Assembly: GCA_016718385.1 (NCBI GenBank)
Contig: JADKDK010000001.1
Span: 434,001-498,000, forward strand
Length of the DNA: 64,000 nucleotides
Direction: 5' to 3'
Source of the DNA: Gammaproteobacteria bacterium
Lineage (GTDB): Bacteria; Pseudomonadota; Gammaproteobacteria; Pseudomonadales; UBA5518
Numbering within the stretch: position 1 is the stretch's first letter; each line of letters starts with the position of its first letter. Positions 51,886 through 60,908 of the stretch are shown here, one piece after another. Under the pieces are notes generated by a model. That model ran no database searches, was not told the origin of the DNA, and worked only from the letters and a program-made list of their open reading frames with translations. A program made the translations under genes and the position numbers.

Positions 51886-54387
51886 ATGAACCGCGTTGCG
51901 GTACGGAAGATTCTGCGTGGCTCCAGTCTGGCGGTATTGGGGGCCGTCTCGCCCGCGTACGCTCAAGGCGAGGCGGGCGCCGGGGAACTCGAGAACATCA
52001 TCGTGACGGCCAGGCGGGTCGAGGAACGCGTGCAGGACGTCCCGATTTCCATCACGGTCTTCAACCAGCAGCAACTCACGAAACAGAATGTCGTGAACTC
52101 CTCTGACCTCGCGGCCTTCACGCCGTCGCTGTCGGCGAACAGCAACTTCGGCAACGAGAATTCGAGCTTCGCGATCCGCGGCTTCGTGCAGGATCTGGGC
52201 ACGTTGCCGTCGGTGGGTGTCTATTTCGCCGACGTGGTGGCTCCGCGCGGTTCCTCCAACGGCAGCTTCCCGGTCGGCGATGGCGCGGGCCCCGGCTCCT
52301 TCTTCGATCTCCAGAACGTGCAGGTGCTGAAGGGACCCCAAGGCACGCTGTTCGGGCGCAACACCACCGGCGGCGCGGTGCTGCTCGTGCCCCAGCGCCC
52401 GACACACGAGCTGGGAGGCTATGTGCAGGCATCGGCCGGCAATCTGGACATGCAGCGCCTGCAGGGCGTAGTGAACGCGCCGCTGGGCGACAAAGCCGCG
52501 CTGCGTCTCGGCATCGACCAGCAGACGCGCGATGGCTACGTCGAGAACACCAGCGGCATCGGCCCGGACGATTTCGGCGATGTCGACTACACGGCCTACC
52601 GGGCCAGCCTGACCGTGGAGCTGACACCCGATCTCGAGAACTACGCGATCTTCTCCCGCTCCGATTCCCGCACGAACGGTGTGTTCGGCAAACTGGTGGC
52701 CGCCGACGCGGCGGTGGGCCTGGGATTCTTTGGCGCGCAGCAGCTTGCCGACCAGGAGGCCGACGGCGACGGCTTCTACGACGCGCGGCAGGATCTCGCC
52801 AACCCGCTGTCCGACCTGCAGCAATGGCAGCTCATCAACACCACGACCTGGCAGGTGCACGAAGATCTCACGTTCAAGAACATCATCAGTTATGCCGAGC
52901 TGACCCAGGATCTGCGCTCGGCGATGTTCGGCACAGCCTTCGTCACGCCCGCCCTCGGCGCCTTGTTGCCCAGCTATCGCGTCGGCTTCGCCAGCATCCA
53001 GCCGATTCCCGGGGGCCATACCGGTGACCAGTCGACGTTCACGGAAGAAATGCGGCTCGACGGCGCGGGCTTCGACAACGCGCTGACCTGGCAGACGGGC
53101 GCCTATGTCGAGCGCAGCGAGCCGCTGAGCGCGGTGGGATCGCAGTCGCCGGTGGCGATTTCCTGCACCGACGTCGCCGCACTGGAGTGCACGGATGTGC
53201 TGGGTTTCCTGGGCAGCCTGGCCACCGGCACATACGCGCCGGCCGGAGCGATCAACTACACCAGCGGCAAGACCGAGTTCAACAACGTCGGCCTCTATGC
53301 GCAGGGCACTTACCAGTTCAGCGGTAACCTCGCCCTGACCGGTGGCCTGCGCTACACCTGGGATCGCCAGGAGAGCACCAGCACGAAGCGGGCCTACCAG
53401 TTCAATCCGCCGCTCGACCCGGTCACCTTCGCCCCGCTGCCGCCGGAAGTCACCGCGGTGAGATGCGCCAACCCGGATGCGCCGACGGATAGCTGCACGC
53501 TCGATTTCGAACAGGAAACCGACGAGCCGACATGGCTGATCGGGCTGGATTACACGCCCGCCGACGACATGTTGCTGTACGCCAAGTACGCGCGCGGCTA
53601 CCGGGCGGGCACCATTGCCTCGGACCTGAGCGCGCCGTTCAATTACATCCGTCCGGAGCGGGTCGATGCCTATGAGATCGGCTCGAAATTCACGTTCCAC
53701 GGCACGTTCAGCGGCATCTTCAACGCGGCGGTTTTCTTCAACGACTTCGAGAACCAGCAGCTGCAGCTGGGCTTCAATGACAACCCCGCCGACGACATCG
53801 CCGTTGCGCCGACAGCCGGGCCGGTCAATGCCGGCGCCTCGGAGATCTATGGCGTGGAACTGGAGGCGGCGATCACGCCGTTCGAGGGTTTCACTATCGA
53901 GGCCGGTTACACCTACCTGAACACCGAGATCACGGAGATGCCGGTATTCACCGTGCCGCCGTCATCGCCGTACGTGATCACCGGCAAGCAGCAGGAGGGC
54001 GATGAGCTGGCGCTGTCGCCGGAGCACAAATACACGATCTCGGCGCGCTACACGCTCCCGCTCGACGAGAGCATGGGCGAGGTGACGCTGGGGGTGATGT
54101 TCATCCACACCGATGAGCAACTCAGCAACTATGTCGATGACGGGCTCATCGGCTCCGACTTCGAGGGCCTGAGCTACCTTCCGGAGACCGACATCGTCAA
54201 TGCCAACCTGAGCTGGGATTCGGTTGGCGGATCCGCATTCGACCTGCTGGTGTTCGGCACCAACCTCACGGACGAGGAATACTTCACGTTCGTCCCCGGA
54301 CTCGCAGAGGGTGCGGGTTTCGAAACCGCCCAGCTCGGCCTGCCGCGCATGTACGGCGTGCAGCTGAGATACCGGTTCGGGAACTGA
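51886..54387 (+). CDS. TonB-dependent outer-membrane receptor
   Basis: An 833-residue receptor. The signal peptide is near ILRGSSLAVLGAVSPAYAQ, the plug has NIIVTARRVEERVQDVPISI and IRGFVQDLGTLPSVGVYFAD, VLKGPQGTLFGRNTTGGAV is typical, and the barrel ends in MYGVQLRYRFGN. The DVPISITVF plug type is found in receptors of degraders of hydrophobic compounds and plant or steroid substrates. GGGGGGAAAC precedes the ATG. Its regulator is divergent; a P450 follows. Confidence 0.93.
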   Translation: MNRVAVRKILRGSSLAVLGAVSPAYAQGEAGAGELENIIVTARRVEERVQDVPISITVFNQQQLTKQNVVNSSDLAAFTPSLSANSNFGNENSSFAIRGFVQDLGTLPSVGVYFADVVAPRGSSNGSFPVGDGAGPGSFFDLQNVQVLKGPQGTLFGRNTTGGAVLLVPQRPTHELGGYVQASAGNLDMQRLQGVVNAPLGDKAALRLGIDQQTRDGYVENTSGIGPDDFGDVDYTAYRASLTVELTPDLENYAIFSRSDSRTNGVFGKLVAADAAVGLGFFGAQQLADQEADGDGFYDARQDLANPLSDLQQWQLINTTTWQVHEDLTFKNIISYAELTQDLRSAMFGTAFVTPALGALLPSYRVGFASIQPIPGGHTGDQSTFTEEMRLDGAGFDNALTWQTGAYVERSEPLSAVGSQSPVAISCTDVAALECTDVLGFLGSLATGTYAPAGAINYTSGKTEFNNVGLYAQGTYQFSGNLALTGGLRYTWDRQESTSTKRAYQFNPPLDPVTFAPLPPEVTAVRCANPDAPTDSCTLDFEQETDEPTWLIGLDYTPADDMLLYAKYARGYRAGTIASDLSAPFNYIRPERVDAYEIGSKFTFHGTFSGIFNAAVFFNDFENQQLQLGFNDNPADDIAVAPTAGPVNAGASEIYGVELEAAITPFEGFTIEAGYTYLNTEITEMPVFTVPPSSPYVITGKQQEGDELALSPEHKYTISARYTLPLDESMGEVTLGVMFIHTDEQLSNYVDDGLIGSDFEGLSYLPETDIVNANLSWDSVGGSAFDLLVFGTNLTDEEYFTFVPGLAEGAGFETAQLGLPRMYGVQLRYRFGN

Positions 54388-54428
54388 GCCCGCGATTCGT
54401 GCCCGCAGCCATCACACAGGAAACATCG

Positions 54429-55706
54429 ATGACGACACAAACCTCCGGGGAGCGCGATTATTTTTCGGACCATTCCGTCCTGCTGGATCCCTACGGTTAT
54501 TTCGAGGAAATGCGCGCCAGGGGCCCGGTCTGCCAGCTCGACAAGCGCGACATACTGATGGTGACCGGGTACGACGAGGCGATCGAGGTGCTCAGGAATA
54601 CCCGGGATTTCTCGTCGTCCATCTCGGTGCCCGGCGCGGCCGTCCCGCTGCCATTCGAACCGGTCGGCGACGACATCTCGGAGCAGATCGAGGCGCATCG
54701 CGACCGCATGCTGGGTGGCGACATGGTGGTGACCTATGACGACGCCCGGCATGCCGCCGTTCGCTCCCTGGTCAGCCGCCTGTTCACTCCCTCGCGACTC
54801 AGGGCAAACGAATCGTTCATGCACGAATTTGCCGAAGGGCTCGTGCGCGACGCTGTCGCGAACGGACGTTGCGAGATCGTCAACGAGATCGCGACACCCT
54901 ACGTGACGCTGGTGATCGCCGATCTGCTCGGGGTCCCGGCGCAGGACCGCGAGCTGTTCCGCAAGGCCATCGATGCGGGGCCGCCGCCGGGCAACATGGA
55001 TGACGAGGAAAAGCCCACGACGACCGCGACGCTCGAGTACCTCGGGGGTTTCTTCTACCAGTACGTCCAGGACCGGCGCGCCAATCCACGGGACGATGTC
55101 CTGACAGAGCTCGCGACAGCGACCTACCCGGATGGCTCGCTGCCCGACATGCTGGAGGTGGTCCGGCTCGCCGTGTTCCTGTTTGCCGCGGGGCAGGACA
55201 CCAGCGCGAAGCTGCTCGGCAACGCGATGCGCCGCATAGCCGACACGCCCGCTTTGCAGCAGCAGCTGCGCGGGAATCCCGGGTTGATCCCGTCATTCCT
55301 GGAGGAAGTCCTGCGCCTCGAAGGCTCCACCAAGGCCACCTTCCGGCTGGCGCGCAGGAAGACCAGGATTGGCGAGTTCGAGGTTCCGGCGGGCAAGCGC
55401 GTGGTGGTCGCGCTCGCGGCGGCCAACCGCGACCCGCGCCGCTGGGATGAGCCGCAGGAGTTCCGCTTCGATCGTCCGCGGATCAGGGAGCACCTGGCAT
55501 TCGGCCGGGGCGTGCACACCTGCATCGGGGCACCGCTGGCGCGCGCGGAGGTCCGGGTCATCCTGGAGCACTTCCTGCGGCACACCTCCGCGATAAGCCT
55601 GTCCGAGGAAAAGCATGGCAAGCCCGGCAATCGCCGCCTCGACTACGAGCCGAGCTTCATCATTCGCGGACTGGCGAATCTGCACGTCGAGCTTGCCGGG
55701 AAATGA
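54429..55706 (+). CDS. cytochrome P450
   Basis: A 425-residue P450. The I-helix is AGQDTSA at about 253, EEVLR precedes the KATFRLARR segment, and the haem loop FGRGVHTCIGAPLARAEVRV has the Cys near 365. There is no membrane anchor. It differs clearly from the P450 at 23096 (AGNETT and different haem loop), so the two are not recent copies. ACAGGAAACATCG precedes the ATG. Substrate is unknown; context suggests the ligand brought in by the adjacent TonB receptor. Confidence 0.92.
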   Translation: MTTQTSGERDYFSDHSVLLDPYGYFEEMRARGPVCQLDKRDILMVTGYDEAIEVLRNTRDFSSSISVPGAAVPLPFEPVGDDISEQIEAHRDRMLGGDMVVTYDDARHAAVRSLVSRLFTPSRLRANESFMHEFAEGLVRDAVANGRCEIVNEIATPYVTLVIADLLGVPAQDRELFRKAIDAGPPPGNMDDEEKPTTTATLEYLGGFFYQYVQDRRANPRDDVLTELATATYPDGSLPDMLEVVRLAVFLFAAGQDTSAKLLGNAMRRIADTPALQQQLRGNPGLIPSFLEEVLRLEGSTKATFRLARRKTRIGEFEVPAGKRVVVALAAANRDPRRWDEPQEFRFDRPRIREHLAFGRGVHTCIGAPLARAEVRVILEHFLRHTSAISLSEEKHGKPGNRRLDYEPSFIIRGLANLHVELAGK

Positions 55707-55712
55707 CGGGCG

Positions 55713-56753
55713 ATGACACTTGCCGGGCAATTGATGTCGGGCGGCCTGTCGCCCGGGCATGACCTGGTATTTCCGGCTTGCCCGGATAATCCGGACATGC
55801 GGGAAAGCACCTCCATCTGGCTCTACGAGGAAAGTGGCGCTTTTGGTTTTCCCCGTGTCGGTATCGAGGCGGAGGCCTCCAGCTGGGATGATCGCCGCGT
55901 CCAGGGCAATTTCGCCATGGCGGGTGGACGCGTACTGAACGCTGCCTGCACGGGGGCTGCCCATTCGCCGCTGGGTCCCGATGGACGGCCGACGATTCTC
56001 GGCGCCGGACCCCTGGCGTTGCGCTGCATCACCCCGTTCCGTAAATGGCGCGTCAGCTTCGCGGGAACTGCGATCGATGGCACGGTGGATCAGCAGATTG
56101 CCGGCACGCTGGATCCCGACAAGCGCACCGCGGTAGGCCTGGACGTCGATCTGCACATGGTCACGCCCGCCTGGGTGCAGGACATCCCGGTCGAGAAAGT
56201 GGCGCGGATGTCCGCGGCCGATGCCATCGAAGCCGCCAACATGGGCATAGGCTGGCGCTTCGAACATCTGTTCCGCGCCCGCGGCGTTTTCCATGTCGAT
56301 GGCCGGAGCCGCGAGTTCAAGGGCGTGGGGCTGCGGGTCAAACGCCAGAGCATCCGTCCGCTGGGCGGGTTCCGCGGGCATTGCTGGCAGTCAGCCGTAT
56401 TTCCCGACGGGCGCGCGTTCGGCTACATCACGTACCCGCCGCGCGAGGATGGCACCGCCTACAACGAGGGTTATGTCTTCCAGGACGGCACGATGTACCC
56501 GGCCCGCGCCACCCGGATTCCGTGGCTGCGCCGGATCGTGGGCGAGGGCGACGACGTCTCGCTGGAGCTCGAGTCCGATCTGGGGATCACCAGGATCGAG
56601 GGCGTGACGGCGCTGTCGACCTTTCGCGTCGGCAATCCCGACATCGGCGGTCTGAACCTGCAGCAGGGTGGTGCACGCTACACCTGGGACGGACAGACGG
56701 CTTACGGCATGATCGAGCGCTCGTCGCATGAAAGCCTGACGACGATCGGTTGA
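55713..56753 (+). CDS. unrecognised cytoplasmic protein in the P450/sulfotransferase cluster
   Basis: A 346-residue protein without signal peptide or membrane segments. The N-terminus reads MRESTSIWLYEESGAFGFPR after a short leader, and further on there are many beta-strand-like stretches (VFPDGRAFGYITYPP; YNEGYVFQDGTMYPAR). It may belong to lipocalin-like or CrtC/AttH-like hydratase families (DUF7064/7065 recalled), but I cannot show this. It starts six bases after the P450 stop and precedes a sulfotransferase, so it probably acts on the same substrate. Confidence 0.7.
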   Translation: MTLAGQLMSGGLSPGHDLVFPACPDNPDMRESTSIWLYEESGAFGFPRVGIEAEASSWDDRRVQGNFAMAGGRVLNAACTGAAHSPLGPDGRPTILGAGPLALRCITPFRKWRVSFAGTAIDGTVDQQIAGTLDPDKRTAVGLDVDLHMVTPAWVQDIPVEKVARMSAADAIEAANMGIGWRFEHLFRARGVFHVDGRSREFKGVGLRVKRQSIRPLGGFRGHCWQSAVFPDGRAFGYITYPPREDGTAYNEGYVFQDGTMYPARATRIPWLRRIVGEGDDVSLELESDLGITRIEGVTALSTFRVGNPDIGGLNLQQGGARYTWDGQTAYGMIERSSHESLTTIG

Positions 56754-56801
56754 ACCGGCTTCAGAGCACTGCCGGCATTGCGCTGCCGCAGGAGGCGATC
56801 A

Positions 56802-57944
56802 ATGGAGCGATACGAGGAACTGCTCGCCGCGGCGCGCGCAGCGACGGGGCTCGAGGATTTCGGCGACGACTCGTTTCTCGAGGGGCTGCAGGTTCTGGTG
56901 CGTTCGCTGCGCGAGGAGGCGCAGCTCAATGCCACCGGCGAACACCTGCTGCGCCAGCGCATCATCGGCCACCTCGAGCAGCGCCTGGAGATCGAGGACT
57001 GGTATCGCCGGCACCCGGAAATCGACGAGGTCCAGATCAAGGCGCCTCTGATCGGCGTCAGCCTGCCGCGCACCGGTTCGACCGCGTTGTCGTTCCTGCT
57101 GGCCGAAGACCCCGGCGCCCGTTCGCTGCGCCGCTGGGAATCATCCCGACCCTGTCCGCCGCCCTCGACGGTGACGCCACCCGATCCGCGCATCGTGCAA
57201 GCGCAGACCGGGGCGGCAGCCCGCAGGGAAGGGGTCAAGGGGCACGTGCCCGAATCGGCCACCGGACCCGCGGAGTGCCAGGAGTTGATGGCGCTCGATT
57301 TCAGGAGCCACCTGTTCCAGGCGTTCGCCCGGATACCGGGCTATTCCGCGTGGCTGCTGGAGGCGGACCTCACCTCGACCTATCGCTACGAGCGCCGCGT
57401 GCTCAAGCTGCTGCAGTGGGGATGCCCCGACAAGCCGTGGCGCCTGAAGTGCCCCACGCACCTGCTGTTTCTCGAGCACCTGGACCGCGCATTTCCGGAT
57501 GCGCGTTTCGTGATGACGCACCGCGATCCCACGGACGTGATGGTCTCGGTGGCGCACCTCTACGCCGACTACATCGGCAAGTTCAGTGACCGGGTGGACC
57601 TGCACGACGTGGGCAGGCTCAACGTTCAGCACTGGTCGCTGGGCATGGAACGGGCGCTGGCGTTTCGCGACAAGGGCAACGAGGCGCGGTTCCATGACAT
57701 CGATTTCCGCGCGATGCAGCGCGATCCCGTCGGCGCGGTCCGCGGGCTGTACGAATGGCTCGGCGAGCCGGTGAGCGCAAGCTTCGAGGCCGGCATGAAC
57801 CGGTGGTGGCAGCAGAACGCGCAGAACCGCGAACCGGGCGCGCATCCCGAGGCGGCCACCTACGGGCTGGACCTCGACCAGGTGCGCCCGCTGTTCGCGA
57901 ACTACACGGCGCGCATGGCGTCGTGGACAGGGGAGCGCAGCTGA
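56802..57944 (+). CDS. sulfotransferase-family protein
   Basis: A 380-residue protein. LIGVSLPRTGSTALSFLLAE is the 5'-phosphosulfate-binding loop of PAPS sulfotransferases and FVMTHRDPTDVMVSVAHLY the 3'-phosphate site. PWRLKCPTHLLFLEHLDRAF lies between. It is of the Sulfotransfer_3 type also found in steroid or aromatic pathways, where its role is often untested. GGAGG precedes the ATG. Confidence 0.85.
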   Translation: MERYEELLAAARAATGLEDFGDDSFLEGLQVLVRSLREEAQLNATGEHLLRQRIIGHLEQRLEIEDWYRRHPEIDEVQIKAPLIGVSLPRTGSTALSFLLAEDPGARSLRRWESSRPCPPPSTVTPPDPRIVQAQTGAAARREGVKGHVPESATGPAECQELMALDFRSHLFQAFARIPGYSAWLLEADLTSTYRYERRVLKLLQWGCPDKPWRLKCPTHLLFLEHLDRAFPDARFVMTHRDPTDVMVSVAHLYADYIGKFSDRVDLHDVGRLNVQHWSLGMERALAFRDKGNEARFHDIDFRAMQRDPVGAVRGLYEWLGEPVSASFEAGMNRWWQQNAQNREPGAHPEAATYGLDLDQVRPLFANYTARMASWTGERS

Positions 57945-57987
57945 AGGACACTTTCCGAGCGTCGATGTTCATCCCCCGGAGATCGAA

Positions 57988-58845
57988 TTGAATACACCGG
58001 ATATCCAGCTCACGGACCAGGTTGCCGTCGTCACTGGCGCAGGGGCCGGCATCGGCAGGGCGATTGCGCTGGCCTGTGCGGCGGTCGGCGCCGACGTGGT
58101 CATCGGCGATATCGTCCCCGAGCGCTGCGAGGAAGTCGCCGCGCGTGTGCGCGAAATGGGCCGCGCGGCCCTGGCCGTGCCAACCGATGTATGCGACACG
58201 GAGCAGGTGCGCGCCCTGATCGGCAGCGCGGCCGCCCGCTTCGGGCGCATCGACATTCTGGTGAATAACGCCGGCGGTGTGAGCCCGCGGCCGTTCATCG
58301 AGCAGTCCGAACGTTCCTGGCGGCGCCATATCGATCTCAACCTGGTCAGCATGCTGGCGGCCACGTCTGCCGCGGCTCCGCTGATGATCCGCGGCGGTCG
58401 CGGCGGCTCCATCATCAACGTCAGCAGCATCGAGGGATCGCGGGCCGCACCGAACTTCGCGGTCTACGGGGCGTGCAAGGCGGCCATGCTCAACTTCACG
58501 CGAACGATGGCGCTGGAACTCGCCGAGCACGGCATTCGCGTCAATGTCATTGCCCCCGATTACACGGTCACGCCGGGGCTGCGCGGCAACCACACGGGCC
58601 CGGTCGACCCGGCGAGCTGGATCAGGCCGAGCGATCAGCAGGAGGATGCAACGGCCCGGCGCATCCCGCTGGGGCGCGCGGGAACGGACACGGAGTGCGG
58701 CAACGTCGCCGTTTTCCTGGCTTCCGCCATGAGCAGTTACGTGACCGGCGCCGTCATTCCCGTCGACGGAGGAACCTGGGCCTCCAGCGGCTGGGTGCGT
58801 AACAAGGCCGGCAACTGGACGCTGATGGGCGATGTCATTTCCTGA
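57988..58845 (+). CDS. short-chain dehydrogenase/reductase (SDR)
   Basis: A 285-residue SDR. VTGAGAGIGRAIALACAAVG, IGDIVPERC (D after beta2), LVNNAGG, NVSSIEGSRAAPNFAVYGAC with the Ser/Tyr/Lys set (YGACKAAML), then GIRVNVIAPDYTVTPG. The likely start is TTG at 57988. It follows the sulfotransferase gene and probably oxidises a hydroxyl of the same substrate. Confidence 0.87.
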   Translation: MNTPDIQLTDQVAVVTGAGAGIGRAIALACAAVGADVVIGDIVPERCEEVAARVREMGRAALAVPTDVCDTEQVRALIGSAAARFGRIDILVNNAGGVSPRPFIEQSERSWRRHIDLNLVSMLAATSAAAPLMIRGGRGGSIINVSSIEGSRAAPNFAVYGACKAAMLNFTRTMALELAEHGIRVNVIAPDYTVTPGLRGNHTGPVDPASWIRPSDQQEDATARRIPLGRAGTDTECGNVAVFLASAMSSYVTGAVIPVDGGTWASSGWVRNKAGNWTLMGDVIS

Positions 58846-58883
58846 GAACCGTATCCCGGATCTCCTCGCGCGGATGAGCCGAT

Positions 58884-59798
58884 ATGAAAATCAACGCCAC
58901 CTTGCCCTTCGACCGTACCGAGAGTCCGGAGGAATTCCTGCAACCCGAAGCGGTGTCCGAGATCGGCTCGCTGCTGGAGCGTGTGGGGTTCAACGGCGGC
59001 AACGTGACCGATCATCCCTGTCCGACCGGTCGCTGGCTGGATGCCGGAGGTCACCACGCCCAGGATCCCTTCGTGATGCTGGCGCTGGTTGCCGCCGCCA
59101 CGCGCACGCTGAGGCTCCACACCGGGATCCTGGTGCTGCCGTACCGCAATCCCTTCATCACGGCGCGCGCAGTGTCGACGCTCGACGTCTTTTCCGCGGG
59201 CCGCGTCAGCCTCGGTGTGGGCGCCGGTTACCTCAAGGGCGAGTACCACGCGCTCGGCGTCGATTTCGAGCGGCGCAACGAGATCGTCGATGAGTACATC
59301 CGGGCTCTGAAGGCGGCTTGGGGTGGCGAGGAGTTTTCGTTCAAGGGAACCGGCTACGAGGCCCGTGGCAACCGCATCCTGCCTGCGCCGGCGCAGAAGC
59401 CGCATCCGCCGCTGCTCATCGGCGGCAACTCCCGTCGCGCGATCCGCCGGGCCGTCGAGCTGGGCGATGCCTGGCATCCCTTTTTCACCGCGGGCGTGCT
59501 GTCGACCACCTCGCGCACGGCCCCGATGTCCGGCGAGGACGATCTGGTCGCGGGCCTGCGTTACCTGCGGGAACACTGCGCGACGGTCGGCCGCGAACGG
59601 CCGCCCGAAGTCGTGCTGGGCAGCCTGACCTCGCCCGGTGAAAAGCTGCATCCCGCTGCGCTGATCGACAAGATCGGGCGCTTCAGGGAACTCGGCGTCG
59701 CGGGCGCCGCGATTCACATCGAGGGCAGGACTCGCGCGCAGTGGTGCGACAACGCGCAGCGCTACGGGGAAGACGTGCTGTCGAAGCTCGACCGTTGA
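58884..59798 (+). CDS. luciferase-like (LLM) flavin-dependent oxidoreductase
   Basis: A 304-residue TIM-barrel protein of the bacterial luciferase family: GFNGGNVTDHPCPTGRWLDA, LRLHTGILVLPYRNPFITAR, STLDVFSAGRVSLGVGAGYL and PPLLIGGNSRRAIRRAVELG. It is similar to F420-dependent LLM proteins, although FMNH2 use is possible. It ends a plus-strand run convergent with the alcohol dehydrogenase gene at 59898. Confidence 0.83.
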   Translation: MKINATLPFDRTESPEEFLQPEAVSEIGSLLERVGFNGGNVTDHPCPTGRWLDAGGHHAQDPFVMLALVAAATRTLRLHTGILVLPYRNPFITARAVSTLDVFSAGRVSLGVGAGYLKGEYHALGVDFERRNEIVDEYIRALKAAWGGEEFSFKGTGYEARGNRILPAPAQKPHPPLLIGGNSRRAIRRAVELGDAWHPFFTAGVLSTTSRTAPMSGEDDLVAGLRYLREHCATVGRERPPEVVLGSLTSPGEKLHPAALIDKIGRFRELGVAGAAIHIEGRTRAQWCDNAQRYGEDVLSKLDR

Positions 59799-59897
59799 AA
59801 GCGCTTGCGCCGCGTTGGCTTCGATCTGCCCGGGCTTCCATGCGCCGGCGATCACGCTGCAGATGAGCGGGTTGGAGAGTTGCCACGAAATGGGGTC

Positions 59898-60908
59898 CTA
59901 CAAGGCACGTGGCGCGACCTGCACCTTGGTTTCGTTGTTGGGACCGCGCAGCTGCTCGAACACGGTCGGCAACTCATCCAGCGTGACGACCGAACTGATC
60001 AGCATCTTAGGGTCGACATGGCCGGCGTCCATCACGTCGGCCACGTAGTGAAAGTCCTTCAGCGCATAGCCGACCGGAAACTGCAGCGACACGCCCTTGT
60101 AACCGGCGACGGCCGGGACCACCTGGTCGGGTGAGGTGCAGAATCCCATCGACACCACCTTGCCGAGCGTGCGCGCGTGCTGGATGCCTTTCATCAGGAA
60201 TCCCGGTGTGCCGACACATTCGAACACGATGTCGGGCTGCCGGCCGAGGGCTTCGACGATCCCGTCGTTCTCGTTGTCGCCGTAGTGCACGAAGGCATCC
60301 GCGCCCATCTCCAGCGCCAGCGCCTGTCGCCGTGCCGATCGTGACATCGCAACGATGCGCCCGGCACCCAGGCGCCGCGCCCAGTAGATGGTGCACAGCG
60401 CGACCGCACCCGCGCCCATCACCAGCACGCGATCGCCGGGCTGGATACCCGACATGCGTACGCCGTACAAGCCGACCGCGAGCGGTTCGATCAGTGCGCC
60501 ATCGGCCGCCGAGAGCGTGGCGGGCAGCTTGATGGCGACACTGGCCGGGATGCGCATCATTTCGGCATAGCCGCCCATGACGCCCGGCGCGTTGTGGCAC
60601 AGCGCCAGGTTGCCGTGATGGCAGGCCTCGCAGTGCCCGCAGCCGGTCGAGGGCAGGGCGGTGATCAGATCGCCTGCCCTGAAGCCGGTGACATTCGCGC
60701 CGATTTCGACGATTTCGCCCGAATACTCGTGACCGGGCACCGTGCCGGGCGAAAACTGCCACTGATGCCCCTCGGTCATGTGCAGGTCGGTGCCGCAGAT
60801 GCCGCAGCGATGCACCCTGATGATGACATCCCCGGGGCCGGGAACCGGATCCGGAAGGGTTTCGAGGACGAGTGGTTTGCCCGCTTCGCGATAGACCGCG
60901 GCTTTCAT
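59898..60908 (-). CDS. zinc-dependent alcohol dehydrogenase (MDR, threonine/sorbitol-dehydrogenase like)
   Basis: A 336-residue enzyme. The catalytic zinc region is HRCGICGTDLHM with GHEYSGEIVEIG, the structural zinc Cys are in CGHCEACHHGNLALC, and the nucleotide loop is LVMGAGAVALCTIYWAR. The substrate is probably a secondary alcohol of the local pathway. The start ATG at 60908 overlaps the upstream sulfotransferase stop (ATGA). Confidence 0.88.
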   Translation of the reverse strand: MKAAVYREAGKPLVLETLPDPVPGPGDVIIRVHRCGICGTDLHMTEGHQWQFSPGTVPGHEYSGEIVEIGANVTGFRAGDLITALPSTGCGHCEACHHGNLALCHNAPGVMGGYAEMMRIPASVAIKLPATLSAADGALIEPLAVGLYGVRMSGIQPGDRVLVMGAGAVALCTIYWARRLGAGRIVAMSRSARRQALALEMGADAFVHYGDNENDGIVEALGRQPDIVFECVGTPGFLMKGIQHARTLGKVVSMGFCTSPDQVVPAVAGYKGVSLQFPVGYALKDFHYVADVMDAGHVDPKMLISSVVTLDELPTVFEQLRGPNNETKVQVAPRAL

